From Bacteroidota bacterium (GTDB lineage Bacteria > Bacteroidota > Bacteroidia > Bacteroidales > VadinHA17), in the NCBI GenBank assembly GCA_012838685.1, contig DUOU01000136.1:1-39240 (forward strand): 39,240 bases of DNA, written 5' to 3'. The notes below the pieces were generated by a model. That model did no database searches, was not told where the DNA came from, and saw nothing but the letters and a program-made list of their open reading frames with translations. Both the position numbers and the translations under genes were made by a program. The stretch's first letter is position 1. Every line of letters begins with the position of its first letter. This document shows positions 31,098 to 39,240 of this stretch, one piece after another.

Positions 31098-32084
31098 ATG
31101 AAAAGAGTTATAGGTATTGGAAATGCGCTTGTGGACGTGATAACAAAAATTGATGATGACAGCTTGTTGTCGGAACTCGGATTGCCCAAAGGGAGCATGC
31201 AACTTGTTGACATGGAAAAGTCGGCCGCCATAAAGTCGAGAACGAAATGTTTTGGTCCGGCTTACTCCGCGGGCGGTTCGGCCGCCAATACGGTACACGG
31301 GCTTGGAATGTTGGGCCTTAATCCGGGATATATAGGCAAAGTTGGCAAGGATACGGACGGCGACTATTTTGACGGTGACATGCGAAGGGGCGGAGTGGAG
31401 AATATTCTGTACCGTTCCGCGACGCCCACGGGAACCTCAACGGTATTGGTGTCGCCCGATTCAGAGCGCACGATGGCCACACATTTGGGCGCGGCCGTGG
31501 AGATCAACGCTGATGAGATATATGATGGGATTTTCGATGGGTATGATATTCTCTATCTTGAAGGGTATCTTGTTCCGGATAATGAGCTGATAAAACGGCT
31601 CTGCGGTCTGGCAAAAGAGAAAGGGATGGAGATAGCCATAGATATGGCAAGTTACAACATTGTGGAGGAAAACCTCGCGTTCTTCAGGGAGATAGCCGAT
31701 AAATATGTCGATATCCTTTTCGCTAACGAAGATGAGGCCAGGGCGTTCACCGGAGAGGAGGCCGACAGGGCAGTGGATATGATAGCCGGGGTTTGTTCCA
31801 TAGCGGTTGTGAAGACCGGCAGCAGGGGATCGTTGATACGTCGCGGCGAAGAGCGTTTAATGATAGGGGCAATGGCAGGAGAGTGCGTTGATACCACGGG
31901 GGCAGGCGACCTTTACGCCGCAGGTTTTCTTTACGGTTACGCGAATGGCCTGAACCTTGAGAAATGCGGATTGCTCGGAACCCTTCTGGCCGGTAACGTG
32001 ATATGCGCTGTTGGCGCCAAAATGGACGAAAACAGATGGGCGACAATCCGTCGCAACGTAGTTGAAATTGAAAAGATGGAATAG
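31098..32084 (+). CDS. PfkB-family carbohydrate/adenosine kinase
   Basis: This 328-residue ribokinase-fold protein has N-terminal GIGNALVDVI, the substrate-binding GGSAANTVHGLGMLG (around residues 57-71), GKVGKDTDGD, and the anion hole/catalytic loop DTTGAGDLYAAGFLYG with catalytic Asp271. The pattern is that of the adenosine-kinase-like PfkB group widespread in Bacteroidota. The precise substrate (adenosine or a sugar) cannot be assigned. It is transcribed toward the convergent TonB receptor, whose stop lies within a few bases of its own. Confidence 0.88.
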   Translation: MKRVIGIGNALVDVITKIDDDSLLSELGLPKGSMQLVDMEKSAAIKSRTKCFGPAYSAGGSAANTVHGLGMLGLNPGYIGKVGKDTDGDYFDGDMRRGGVENILYRSATPTGTSTVLVSPDSERTMATHLGAAVEINADEIYDGIFDGYDILYLEGYLVPDNELIKRLCGLAKEKGMEIAIDMASYNIVEENLAFFREIADKYVDILFANEDEARAFTGEEADRAVDMIAGVCSIAVVKTGSRGSLIRRGEERLMIGAMAGECVDTTGAGDLYAAGFLYGYANGLNLEKCGLLGTLLAGNVICAVGAKMDENRWATIRRNVVEIEKME

Positions 32085-32085
32085 A

Positions 32086-34860
32086 TTAAAAGTCGTCCGT
32101 AGCGTTTCCCAGGATCTTGAAGTTAAACGTAACCATATATATCTGTCTGGCAAAAATCGACATTTGGTAGCCATTGACCTGTCCGTTCTCGGTCTTGAAG
32201 AATATGGAATATGGGTTCTTCCTGCCAAGAACATTGTACACTGTGAAAGTCAGCGATGGGTGCATAAGTTTCCGGGCTTTCAGGTTACCGTGCAGAGTAG
32301 TCGCGAGATCAAGCCGTATATAGTCGGGTATCCTGAACTCGTTCCTGTTGGAGTAATAAATATGTGATGCGTTGTTGAAGGTAAAGAAGGCGACGGGATA
32401 GGTAATAGGTCGTCCCGTGTTGTAGGTATAATTGGCCGTAACATTGAATCTTCTTGAAAGTCTGGCGTTGGCCACAATCTTCAGGTCGTGCGGTTTATCG
32501 TAACTTGCCGGAAAAAACTGGCCATTGTTGATGCGTTCCTCCTCGAATTCACTGTCGGTTTTCAGTAATACCCTGGAGTAGGTATAGCTGATCCATCCGG
32601 TTAGGCTGCCCGACTGTTTTTTAACCATGAACTCGGCACCATAAGCTTTTCCCCTGCCCTGTATTATATCTGTTTCCAGATGTTCGTTCATAAGCAGAAT
32701 AGCGCCGCTCTTATAGTCAAGCAGGTTGTCCAGTCTTTTGTAATATAGCTCTATCGAGCTCTCGATATCCCTTTTAGTGTAAAGGTGGACCAGGCCCAGT
32801 GATATCTGGTCACTTTGTTCCGGTTTGATATACTTGTCGCTCAGCTTCCATACATCGGTAGGCGACATTGATGTGTTGTTCGATACCATGTGAACAAACT
32901 GGTTGACCCTCTGGTACCCCGCCTTAACGGATAGAGCGGGAGATATCACATAACGCGATGAAACGCGGAAATCGACAGTGGGATACATTTTCACGATGCT
33001 TCCGGTTTTGTAATGGGAAGTATCTGTGACATTGGCGGTGGAGCGTGGAAGTCCACTGGCATAATTCAATACCGTATTCGGACCGAAAGAGGTGAACAGC
33101 GTTGCCCTCAGACCGCCGGAAACTGTCAGATCGTTTGATATTATGTATTCGTCACTGATATATATCGAAGGTTCAAAAGCCCGCTCATTTTCAATTGTCT
33201 TCGTGATTATCTCTGAAAGAGGTCCGTTTGGAACTCTTTTTCCGGGCCATAGATGGTAAAAGGTGCCATCGGCTCCAAATTCAACTCTATGTTCGGGGGA
33301 AGGAAAGTAGAGGAAATCTGCCCTGGCAATACTTTGGTTGAAACGGTATGAAATTGTGCTCATACTGACCGAATCCTGGTTTGCCGACAGTTGGTAACCG
33401 TAATCGCTGTTAATCGCGTAAAACTGGGCCGACAGTTTTTGGGAAAAGGTATGTTTCCATTTCAGCGTGCCCGCTTTGTTTCCGTAAGCGAAAGAGTCTT
33501 CGCGGTAGTAGTCGAACTTGTCGTCGCTGTAATAACCCGAAACGGAGTATGAGTTTTTACTGTCAATATCACCGGAAATCACGGCCTGTATATCGTAGAA
33601 CGAGGCCGAGGAGTTGCTTAGCTTCTCATCTTCCAACATTCCCAGGAGCCAGTCGGAGTAGGTCGCCCTTCCTCCGATAATGAAAGATGACCGGTTCTTT
33701 TGAATGGGACCCTCAACAAGGATACGACCGGTAACGGGACTCACACCACCGCTTACTTTCACTTTTTCCCTGTCCCCCTCAAGAGAGTTGATCTCCATTA
33801 CCGAGGAAAGCCTTCCTCCATATTTCGCGGGCATACTGCTTTTGTACAGGGTAACATCCTTGATCATATCGGAGTTGAAAGCGGAGAAAAATCCGAAAAA
33901 GTGGGAAGAATTTATTATTGGAGCATTGTTCAGGAGGATCAGGTTCTGGTCGCTGCTCCCGCCCCTGACATTGTAACCTGATGCGGCTTCGCCCACGGTC
34001 TGGACACCGGGCAACATAAGAGAACTTTTGATAACATCGGCTTCACCGAGACCCATAGGTATCCGTTTCAGAGTTTGGGTGTTTATTTTTTCAATACCGG
34101 ACCTGACGTTTCGGACAACATTGTCCCTGTCGGCTGAAACGATTACTTCATCCAAAACGTTTGTCTCCTCCATAAGGTTTACGTCCAGGGAGCCGTTGGA
34201 ATATATCTGGACGTTTCTGTTGGAAGTGCGCATACCCACCATTCTGTACTCCAACTGGTATTGACCGGTTGGCAGTTGTATGGAATAGTATCCGGAACTG
34301 TTGGTCATGACACCAGCTTTCAACTTTTCCGCGTAAACGACCACACCGGGCAAAGGCTCGTTGTCGGCAAGGCCGCGGACCACGCCCGAAAGATAATAAT
34401 TGCCCGCCGGAGCCGATGGGTTTCCTATTTTGAAAAGCTTATACTCATCGTTTATAATGTCTTCATTTTCAGTGACCATGGGCCTGACGTAGATGATAGT
34501 GTCCAGCGGGACCGCGATTTCATTCAGGTGGTCAATATATTCCGCGTTGAAATTACTTTTTATCGGATAACCCTTTGATAATATTATTCTGCCATCTTTG
34601 GAGAAGAAAAAACTGAAACCTTCCCTTTGGAACTGGCCGGTGAGCAGGTCGCCAATGGAATTTGTTTCGCTGCCCACATTCATAACAAGTGTGTCCACCC
34701 ATTGTTTGCTGTAATATATCCTGACGGGAATGGTTCTTTCGATCGTGTCAACGAGATTTTCGAACAAAATGCTGTCGAACCGGAAGGAAAGCTTTTGGTC
34801 TTGACCGTTCGCACTAAAAAACAGCGAAGCCAGTAATATGACAAATAAAAATTTTCTCAT
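32086..34860 (-). CDS. TonB-dependent receptor with STN and carboxypeptidase-like domains
   Basis: This 924-residue outer-membrane receptor has a signal peptide (1-19, ending SANG-Q). A secretin/TonB short N-terminal (STN) domain covers ~25-95. A CarboxypepD_reg-like beta-sandwich covers ~155-235 (LSGVVRGLADNEPLPGVVVY). The plug covers ~255-370 (VRGGSSDQNLILLNNAPI), and the remainder is a beta barrel. An STN domain usually talks to an anti-sigma factor, but no FecI/FecR pair is in the window. The ATG overlaps the stop of the 259-residue gene (ATGA), so the two form a unit. DUF4249 proteins commonly accompany this receptor subtype, as here across the divergent promoter region. The ligand is unknown. 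Confidence 0.9.
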   Translation of the reverse strand: MRKFLFVILLASLFFSANGQDQKLSFRFDSILFENLVDTIERTIPVRIYYSKQWVDTLVMNVGSETNSIGDLLTGQFQREGFSFFFSKDGRIILSKGYPIKSNFNAEYIDHLNEIAVPLDTIIYVRPMVTENEDIINDEYKLFKIGNPSAPAGNYYLSGVVRGLADNEPLPGVVVYAEKLKAGVMTNSSGYYSIQLPTGQYQLEYRMVGMRTSNRNVQIYSNGSLDVNLMEETNVLDEVIVSADRDNVVRNVRSGIEKINTQTLKRIPMGLGEADVIKSSLMLPGVQTVGEAASGYNVRGGSSDQNLILLNNAPIINSSHFFGFFSAFNSDMIKDVTLYKSSMPAKYGGRLSSVMEINSLEGDREKVKVSGGVSPVTGRILVEGPIQKNRSSFIIGGRATYSDWLLGMLEDEKLSNSSASFYDIQAVISGDIDSKNSYSVSGYYSDDKFDYYREDSFAYGNKAGTLKWKHTFSQKLSAQFYAINSDYGYQLSANQDSVSMSTISYRFNQSIARADFLYFPSPEHRVEFGADGTFYHLWPGKRVPNGPLSEIITKTIENERAFEPSIYISDEYIISNDLTVSGGLRATLFTSFGPNTVLNYASGLPRSTANVTDTSHYKTGSIVKMYPTVDFRVSSRYVISPALSVKAGYQRVNQFVHMVSNNTSMSPTDVWKLSDKYIKPEQSDQISLGLVHLYTKRDIESSIELYYKRLDNLLDYKSGAILLMNEHLETDIIQGRGKAYGAEFMVKKQSGSLTGWISYTYSRVLLKTDSEFEEERINNGQFFPASYDKPHDLKIVANARLSRRFNVTANYTYNTGRPITYPVAFFTFNNASHIYYSNRNEFRIPDYIRLDLATTLHGNLKARKLMHPSLTFTVYNVLGRKNPYSIFFKTENGQVNGYQMSIFARQIYMVTFNFKILGNATDDF

Positions 34861-35636
34861 CCTCCGGCAATATTTGACTCCAGCAATAATTGGTCGTATT
34901 TTTTGAGTATAGTGACAATTGAAGAGGGATCTTTCAGGGAGAACCTGATATCGTTCTCATCAATAATTGATCTGATCTCATCGGCTCCCGCGCCAAAAAG
35001 CTTGATAAATTGTCTTTTGCCTCTGAACCTGTAAAAGCCATCCCCGGTGTCCAGAAAAAAAGCTTTTCTTATTTTGAACTGTTCAATGGTTTTTTCAATG
35101 TGCGCGGTACAGTAGTACTTTATGGCCAACCGGGTTATGCCTTGGTAAGGCACCTCATAAAAGCGGGGCTCAAGGTTGCTGCCCCCTTCATCTATACGGT
35201 AAAAATTCAGCGTATCTCCCAGTCTGTACAGGCTGAACATCTCTATCTTATCCTTGTTCAACGATATCTGATAAGATGTAAAGTTCAGGAAAAGGTTCAG
35301 GTCTATGTATACCACCTCATCGGTGTACGCATCGTATTGCAGTTTGATATTGTCATAATATTTGCCGTCAAAGATAATGGAAGATGTATAAAGATCATCA
35401 TCAAATAAGATAGGCTTGCTGTTGCTGCGACTATGGTACGCATAATATTCCTGGCCGAACACCAGATCGCTCGTGAAACCACTGCCGCCGGAATAGTAAG
35501 CCCTAAGAAAAGCTTTCTGTATCTCCTCTTCGTTTAGCGGCAACGATTGATTTTGGGCAATAGATTGCGCGAACGCGGAACCTGCCCCACAAAGCCCATA
35601 AAACAGTAGAATTGTCAATAGCGAGCGAGTTGTCAT
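34857..35636 (-). CDS. Secreted protein of unknown function, partner of the TonB receptor
   Basis: This 259-residue protein has a signal peptide (1-24, cleavage after AFA) and a mature part without recognisable catalytic motifs. The segments DEVVYIDLNLFLNFTSYQIS and FFLDTGDGFYRFRGKRQFIK look beta-rich and possibly surface-associated. I do not recognise the family. It is the first gene of the unit, overlapping the receptor gene by 4 bases, and is likely co-translated. A role in receptor assembly or ligand capture is possible but only by association. Confidence 0.75.
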   Translation of the reverse strand: MTTRSLLTILLFYGLCGAGSAFAQSIAQNQSLPLNEEEIQKAFLRAYYSGGSGFTSDLVFGQEYYAYHSRSNSKPILFDDDLYTSSIIFDGKYYDNIKLQYDAYTDEVVYIDLNLFLNFTSYQISLNKDKIEMFSLYRLGDTLNFYRIDEGGSNLEPRFYEVPYQGITRLAIKYYCTAHIEKTIEQFKIRKAFFLDTGDGFYRFRGKRQFIKLFGAGADEIRSIIDENDIRFSLKDPSSIVTILKKYDQLLLESNIAGG

Positions 35637-35738
35637 ACTTTTATGAGTAAATACCTCACAAATTTAGTCAAATGGTATTATATAAAAAAAGAATTTCAAA
35701 AAAAGTTGTTTTCTTTGTTTCCGCTTAAATAAGTATGG

Positions 35739-36962
35739 ATGGGAAAGTTTGTTGCCACTCTTGTTGGTTGGCGTTATAGGTCTGTTGTGTTTGTTTCACT
35801 GATAGTTATGTGTATCAATTGTATCGACCCATATTCGCCGAATATCGACAGGTTCGAATCGTTGCTCGTTGTTGACGCTTTGATAACCGATGAGGATGCC
35901 CCAAATTGCGTTAAGCTTTCCCGTTCGTCCCAATTCCAGGGTTTGTACGCCAAGGTTACAGGAGCCGTTGTGGTTGTTTCCGATGATATGGGCAACAGCT
36001 TTACACTTACCGAAAAGGATGATGGGGAATACTGGACAGATCCGGCCATATTCAGGGGCGAGGTTGGCAAGAGTTATACACTCAGCATTACAACCCCGGA
36101 TGGCGAAGAGTTTGTTTCCAACTCTTGTCTTATGTACCCCGCGGTTGAGATCGATTCAATATATTATGGTTATTTTGAGGCGATTCCCGAAGGATATTCC
36201 GAGCCCTATGAAGGAATAAACATATATGTTGATTCCCCCGCTGAAAGCGTATCGGGTTACAGGAGGTGGATATACGATGAATGGTGGAAGTTCCGTATCC
36301 CGTATCCGGTTTATGCTGAGTATATCAACGATTCGACCATTCTTCCCGTAAATCTGAAAAACGATCTCTGTTGGAGTCACAACAGCTCCTCAAACATCAA
36401 TATACATCATGATGGCACCGAAGACAGGAAATCATTGCGTAAAACCTTGGCTTTTTTCCCTTCCCAGTTAACCAACCGGTTCCAGATGCAGTATTCCATT
36501 GAGGTCAAACAGCTTTCCATTTCCAGGGAGGAGTTTGATTTCTGGAACGCCATGAAGATATTGAACGAAACAGGCGGTGATATATTTGACCGACAACCCT
36601 ATTCGGTAGTGGGCAATGTTAGAAACCTTAACAACCCCTCTAAACATGCGTTGGGTTATTTTCAGGTCTCCGCGGTCAGTGTCAGGCAGATGTATATTAC
36701 AAGTTATGATATTTGGCTTCTGGGCCTATCCAGGTATCGTTATGGGTGTGATAAGTTCACAACATCTCCGGCCGACTATCTCCCTATAAAGGTTTCCTGG
36801 GATTATGTGTTTAATATGGCCAGGCGCGGAGGATATACCTTTGTATCGCATGAAGCCGATTTTAACGGAAATTTGACCGGTCTCACCTTCGTTATGCCCC
36901 ATTGCGCCGACTGCACCCTGAACGGTCAACTTGACCCGCCAGATTTTTGGGAAGATTTATAG
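35739..36962 (+). CDS. DUF4249 lipoprotein, first of a tandem pair
   Basis: This 407-residue secreted protein has the lipobox-like end VMCINC, giving Cys28 with Asn at -1 (unusual but tolerated in Bacteroidota). The DUF4249 core is visible: LLVVDALITDEDAPNCVKLS, then GEYWTDPAIFRGEVGKSYTL and LMYPAVEIDSIYYGY, and a C-terminal HCADCTLNG with a cysteine pair. DUF4249 proteins lie beside TonB receptors across Bacteroidota; their function is not established. The second copy starts 174 bases downstream and is related throughout, with a nearly identical 3' end at the DNA level. Confidence 0.85.
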   Translation: MGKFVATLVGWRYRSVVFVSLIVMCINCIDPYSPNIDRFESLLVVDALITDEDAPNCVKLSRSSQFQGLYAKVTGAVVVVSDDMGNSFTLTEKDDGEYWTDPAIFRGEVGKSYTLSITTPDGEEFVSNSCLMYPAVEIDSIYYGYFEAIPEGYSEPYEGINIYVDSPAESVSGYRRWIYDEWWKFRIPYPVYAEYINDSTILPVNLKNDLCWSHNSSSNINIHHDGTEDRKSLRKTLAFFPSQLTNRFQMQYSIEVKQLSISREEFDFWNAMKILNETGGDIFDRQPYSVVGNVRNLNNPSKHALGYFQVSAVSVRQMYITSYDIWLLGLSRYRYGCDKFTTSPADYLPIKVSWDYVFNMARRGGYTFVSHEADFNGNLTGLTFVMPHCADCTLNGQLDPPDFWEDL

Positions 36963-37135
36963 CCGTGATTGGTTTTCCGGTTTGTATTAAACTCACAAAT
37001 TCATAATAGGAATATCTATTTTAAATTTTATATAAAAATATTTCGTAAATTTCGTTCTATTTTATTTTACTGAAGAAAACAAAGAGATTTGACTGTTTTG
37101 TTTGTAATGCTTACTTTCGCTAAAATAAATCCAAG

Positions 37136-38374
37136 ATGGGTGATTTTGTTGCAAATCTCGCACGGTGGCGATACAAATTGATACTGTTCGTTTCGCTTGT
37201 TGTTTTGTGTATCAACTGTATCGATCCCTATACGCCCAATATAGGCAAGTTTAGGTCGTTACTTGTGGTCGACGCTTTGATAACCGACGAGGATGCCCCC
37301 AATTATGTCAAACTTTCCTGGACCACCAGGGTTGAAGGTGAAGATAAAAGGGCGGGCGACGCGTTGGTCGTCATATCGGATGATTCCGGCAACAGTGTAA
37401 CGTTGACCGAGAAGGAGAAAGGGGAGTATTGGACAGATCCGGCCACATTCAGGGGCGAGGTGGGCAAAAGCTACACATTGAGCATAGTCGCCGCGAACGG
37501 CGAGGAGTACCGTTCAAATTCTTGCCTGATGTACCCGGTAAACGAAATAGATTCGTTGTATTATACCTATCATGAGGCCGTACCTAAAGGATATTTGGAT
37601 TATTATAAGGGGGTGAACATATATGCGGATACACCCGCGGAAAGCGCATCGGGCTACAGGCGCTGGACCTACGATGAATGGTGGAAATTTAGAATACCTT
37701 ATCCAATTAGAGCCCGACATTTGAATTACGGAAGGGTAACTGAGATAGAACCTAAGAACCAGATTTGCTGGAGCCATAAACCTTCAATGGATATCAATGT
37801 AGATATTCCATCCGGTGAACATTATCTCAAACATCCCATTTTGTTTCTTCCCTCGGAACTCTCCAACAGATTCCAGATGCAATATCATGTTGAAGTAAAA
37901 CAACTCTCCATATCCAGGGAGGAATACGGGTTTTGGAGCTCCATGAAGTTGTTGAACGAAACCGGAGGGAACATATTCGACAGACAACCATACCCTTTGT
38001 ACGGTAACGTAAAGAACGTGAACGATCCCTCAAGGAACGCGGTAGGTTATTTTCAGGTATCCTCCGTAAGCAGTAAACGAATCTATATAACCGCCGATGA
38101 TATCGATAATTTGGGCCTTCCAAAGTATTATTACGAATGTGATCCGATCTTTTTGACTCCTGAATATTATGGTTATAGTTTGGAAGATACTAGGAAAACG
38201 CCCGCATTATGGAACATGTTTTACGGTGCGATAGTATCATCCGGATATAGTTTGTATTGGTATGACACCAATACTGACGGAAGTTTGGCTGGATTTAGGT
38301 TTGTTTTGTCCCATTGCGCCGACTGCACCCTGAACGGCCAACTTGACCCGCCAGATTTTTGGGAAGATATGTAA
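37136..38374 (+). CDS. DUF4249 lipoprotein, second of a tandem pair
   Basis: This 412-residue paralogue of the preceding gene has the same opening (MGDF start, VLCINCIDPYTPNI), the LLVVDALITDEDAPNYVKLS block, the YRRWTYDEWWKFRIPYP segment and the C-terminal HCADCTLNGQLDPPDFWED. The central third (around residues 195-260 and 330-380) differs most, suggesting diverged ligand or partner specificity after duplication. The stop overlaps the next ATG as TAATG, so it is coupled to the downstream MG2-type gene. It has its own AT-rich 173-base upstream spacer, so a separate promoter is possible. Confidence 0.85.
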   Translation: MGDFVANLARWRYKLILFVSLVVLCINCIDPYTPNIGKFRSLLVVDALITDEDAPNYVKLSWTTRVEGEDKRAGDALVVISDDSGNSVTLTEKEKGEYWTDPATFRGEVGKSYTLSIVAANGEEYRSNSCLMYPVNEIDSLYYTYHEAVPKGYLDYYKGVNIYADTPAESASGYRRWTYDEWWKFRIPYPIRARHLNYGRVTEIEPKNQICWSHKPSMDINVDIPSGEHYLKHPILFLPSELSNRFQMQYHVEVKQLSISREEYGFWSSMKLLNETGGNIFDRQPYPLYGNVKNVNDPSRNAVGYFQVSSVSSKRIYITADDIDNLGLPKYYYECDPIFLTPEYYGYSLEDTRKTPALWNMFYGAIVSSGYSLYWYDTNTDGSLAGFRFVLSHCADCTLNGQLDPPDFWEDM

Positions 38375-39240
38375 TGTTAAAAAATATGAAAAATATAAAA
38401 GCCAGCTCTCTTGTGATCGCGATTGCCTCTATTTTGATGATGGCATGTTTTGGTTACACCTCCCTATATTCCCAAATCACCATTAATCCGGGATATGAAG
38501 AGGAGTTTTTCCTGCAAACCGACAGGGATATATACTTTACGGGCGAGGAGGTGTTGGTGAAAGTCAGCAAGTTCAACAGACTTTCCGGTACTTTGGGCGA
38601 TTTCAGCAAGGTTGGCTATGTGGATATGTACAACAAATTCGGTAATCCTATCGCGCAGGTAAAAGTAGATTTGGAAAGTTTCAGCGGTGCTTCCAGGTTC
38701 AGGATACCTGACACTATCGGTTCCGGCAACTATTATGTGCGGGCATATAGCAGTTGGATGAGAAACTTTCCGCGGGAGAGTTTCGCGTACAGGACTATCA
38801 CGGTAATAAACCCGTTCGAGAACATTGATGCGTTACTGGTTAAACCTTCCGATTTTGTTGGTGACAGCCTGGCTTTGGACTCCCAACCGCGCATAGATAC
38901 GGGGATAGCCGCGAATAAAGGCAACAATACAACAACCTCTTCCGGAAAGACAATACGTATAATGGATGAAAATCCCGGTACGCGCGATAGGGTTGAGATC
39001 AGGATTGAAGGCGTTGATGCCGATGATCCCGGGTTTTCAATCGCGGTGGTAAAGTCTGTTTTGCTCGATGATAACGGTTATTCCGAAAAAGACCCTTATG
39101 ATGCCGGTTCATTTGTCTTTAATCTGGCGGAAGCCAAATATATGCCCGAACTTGACGGTAACGTGATCAGTGGAACAATAAGGGACAATACAACCAATGA
39201 ACCTCTCGCGAACACCAATGTTATGCTCTCTTTTATAGGA
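38374..39240 (+). CDS. MG2-type secreted protein (3' end beyond window)
   Basis: The frame is open from ATG 38374 (or ATG 38386) to the window edge, 289 codons. A signal peptide ends near LYSQ (residue ~34). An MG2-like domain follows: FFLQTDRDIYFTGEEVLVKV, then SGNYYVRAYSSWMRNFPRES. Later, ISGTIRDNTTNEPLANTNVM begins a carboxypeptidase-regulatory-like beta-sandwich. This domain order is common in large Bacteroidota surface proteins next to DUF4249 and TonB receptor genes. It resembles the protein at 13993-16404 in its MG2 domain but is not a close copy. Confidence 0.8.
   Translation, partial: MLKNMKNIKASSLVIAIASILMMACFGYTSLYSQITINPGYEEEFFLQTDRDIYFTGEEVLVKVSKFNRLSGTLGDFSKVGYVDMYNKFGNPIAQVKVDLESFSGASRFRIPDTIGSGNYYVRAYSSWMRNFPRESFAYRTITVINPFENIDALLVKPSDFVGDSLALDSQPRIDTGIAANKGNNTTTSSGKTIRIMDENPGTRDRVEIRIEGVDADDPGFSIAVVKSVLLDDNGYSEKDPYDAGSFVFNLAEAKYMPELDGNVISGTIRDNTTNEPLANTNVMLSFIG

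Overview
The window looks like a chromosomal segment of a Bacteroidales-type Bacteroidota. The evidence is family content (an NVEALA peptide, DUF4221 and DUF4249 lipoproteins, a TonB-dependent receptor with STN and carboxypeptidase-like domains, MG2 proteins, CstA), the weak Shine-Dalgarno signals, and a TTTG/TAnnTTTG promoter in front of ilvD. I cannot name the genus from sequence alone.

Bases 1-17,200 are an AT-rich accessory region. It opens with the 3' end of a possible beta-propeller lipoprotein and a structured terminator. Next come a regulatory array of 20-bp iterons, a cysteine-rich NVEALA peptide gene (631-876), and decayed IS30 and IS481 transposases. A tightly packed plus-strand cluster follows (1969-11168): O-antigen-ligase/TPR membrane protein, DUF1573 protein, signal peptidase I, membrane-anchored SGNH-like protein, cellulose-synthase-type GT2, a large alpha/beta-hydrolase with cysteine in the nucleophile position, and a membrane-anchored GH5 endoglucanase. 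A stand-alone LytTR regulator (11322-11720) follows. A second copy of the same 20-bp iteron array comes next, in front of a broken duplicate of the NVEALA gene. Then come a DUF4221 lipoprotein, a CxxC thioredoxin-like lipoprotein, a GC-rich MG2 protein with an AT-rich internal patch, an MntA-like antitoxin with a gutted HepT toxin, and an IS3-type remnant. My reading is that this is a LytTR-controlled cell-surface locus coupling a beta-glucan-like exopolysaccharide machine to a secreted disulfide-type peptide. The coupling is inference.

Bases 17,200-29,310 are a complete branched-chain amino-acid operon on the minus strand: promoter, leader peptide, attenuator, ilvD-ilvB-ilvN-ilvC-leuA-leuC-leuD-cimA-leuB. 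It ends in a terminator almost identical to the one at 249-321 but in the opposite orientation, so the two copies bracket the 17-kb accessory region as an inverted pair.

Bases 29,400-39,240 hold cstA (+), tRNA-Asn(GTT) (-), a PfkB/adenosine-kinase-type kinase (+), then a surface module. The module is a TonB-dependent receptor with an overlapping secreted partner gene (-), and, diverging from these, two tandem DUF4249 lipoproteins and the start of an MG2-type protein that runs off the window (+).
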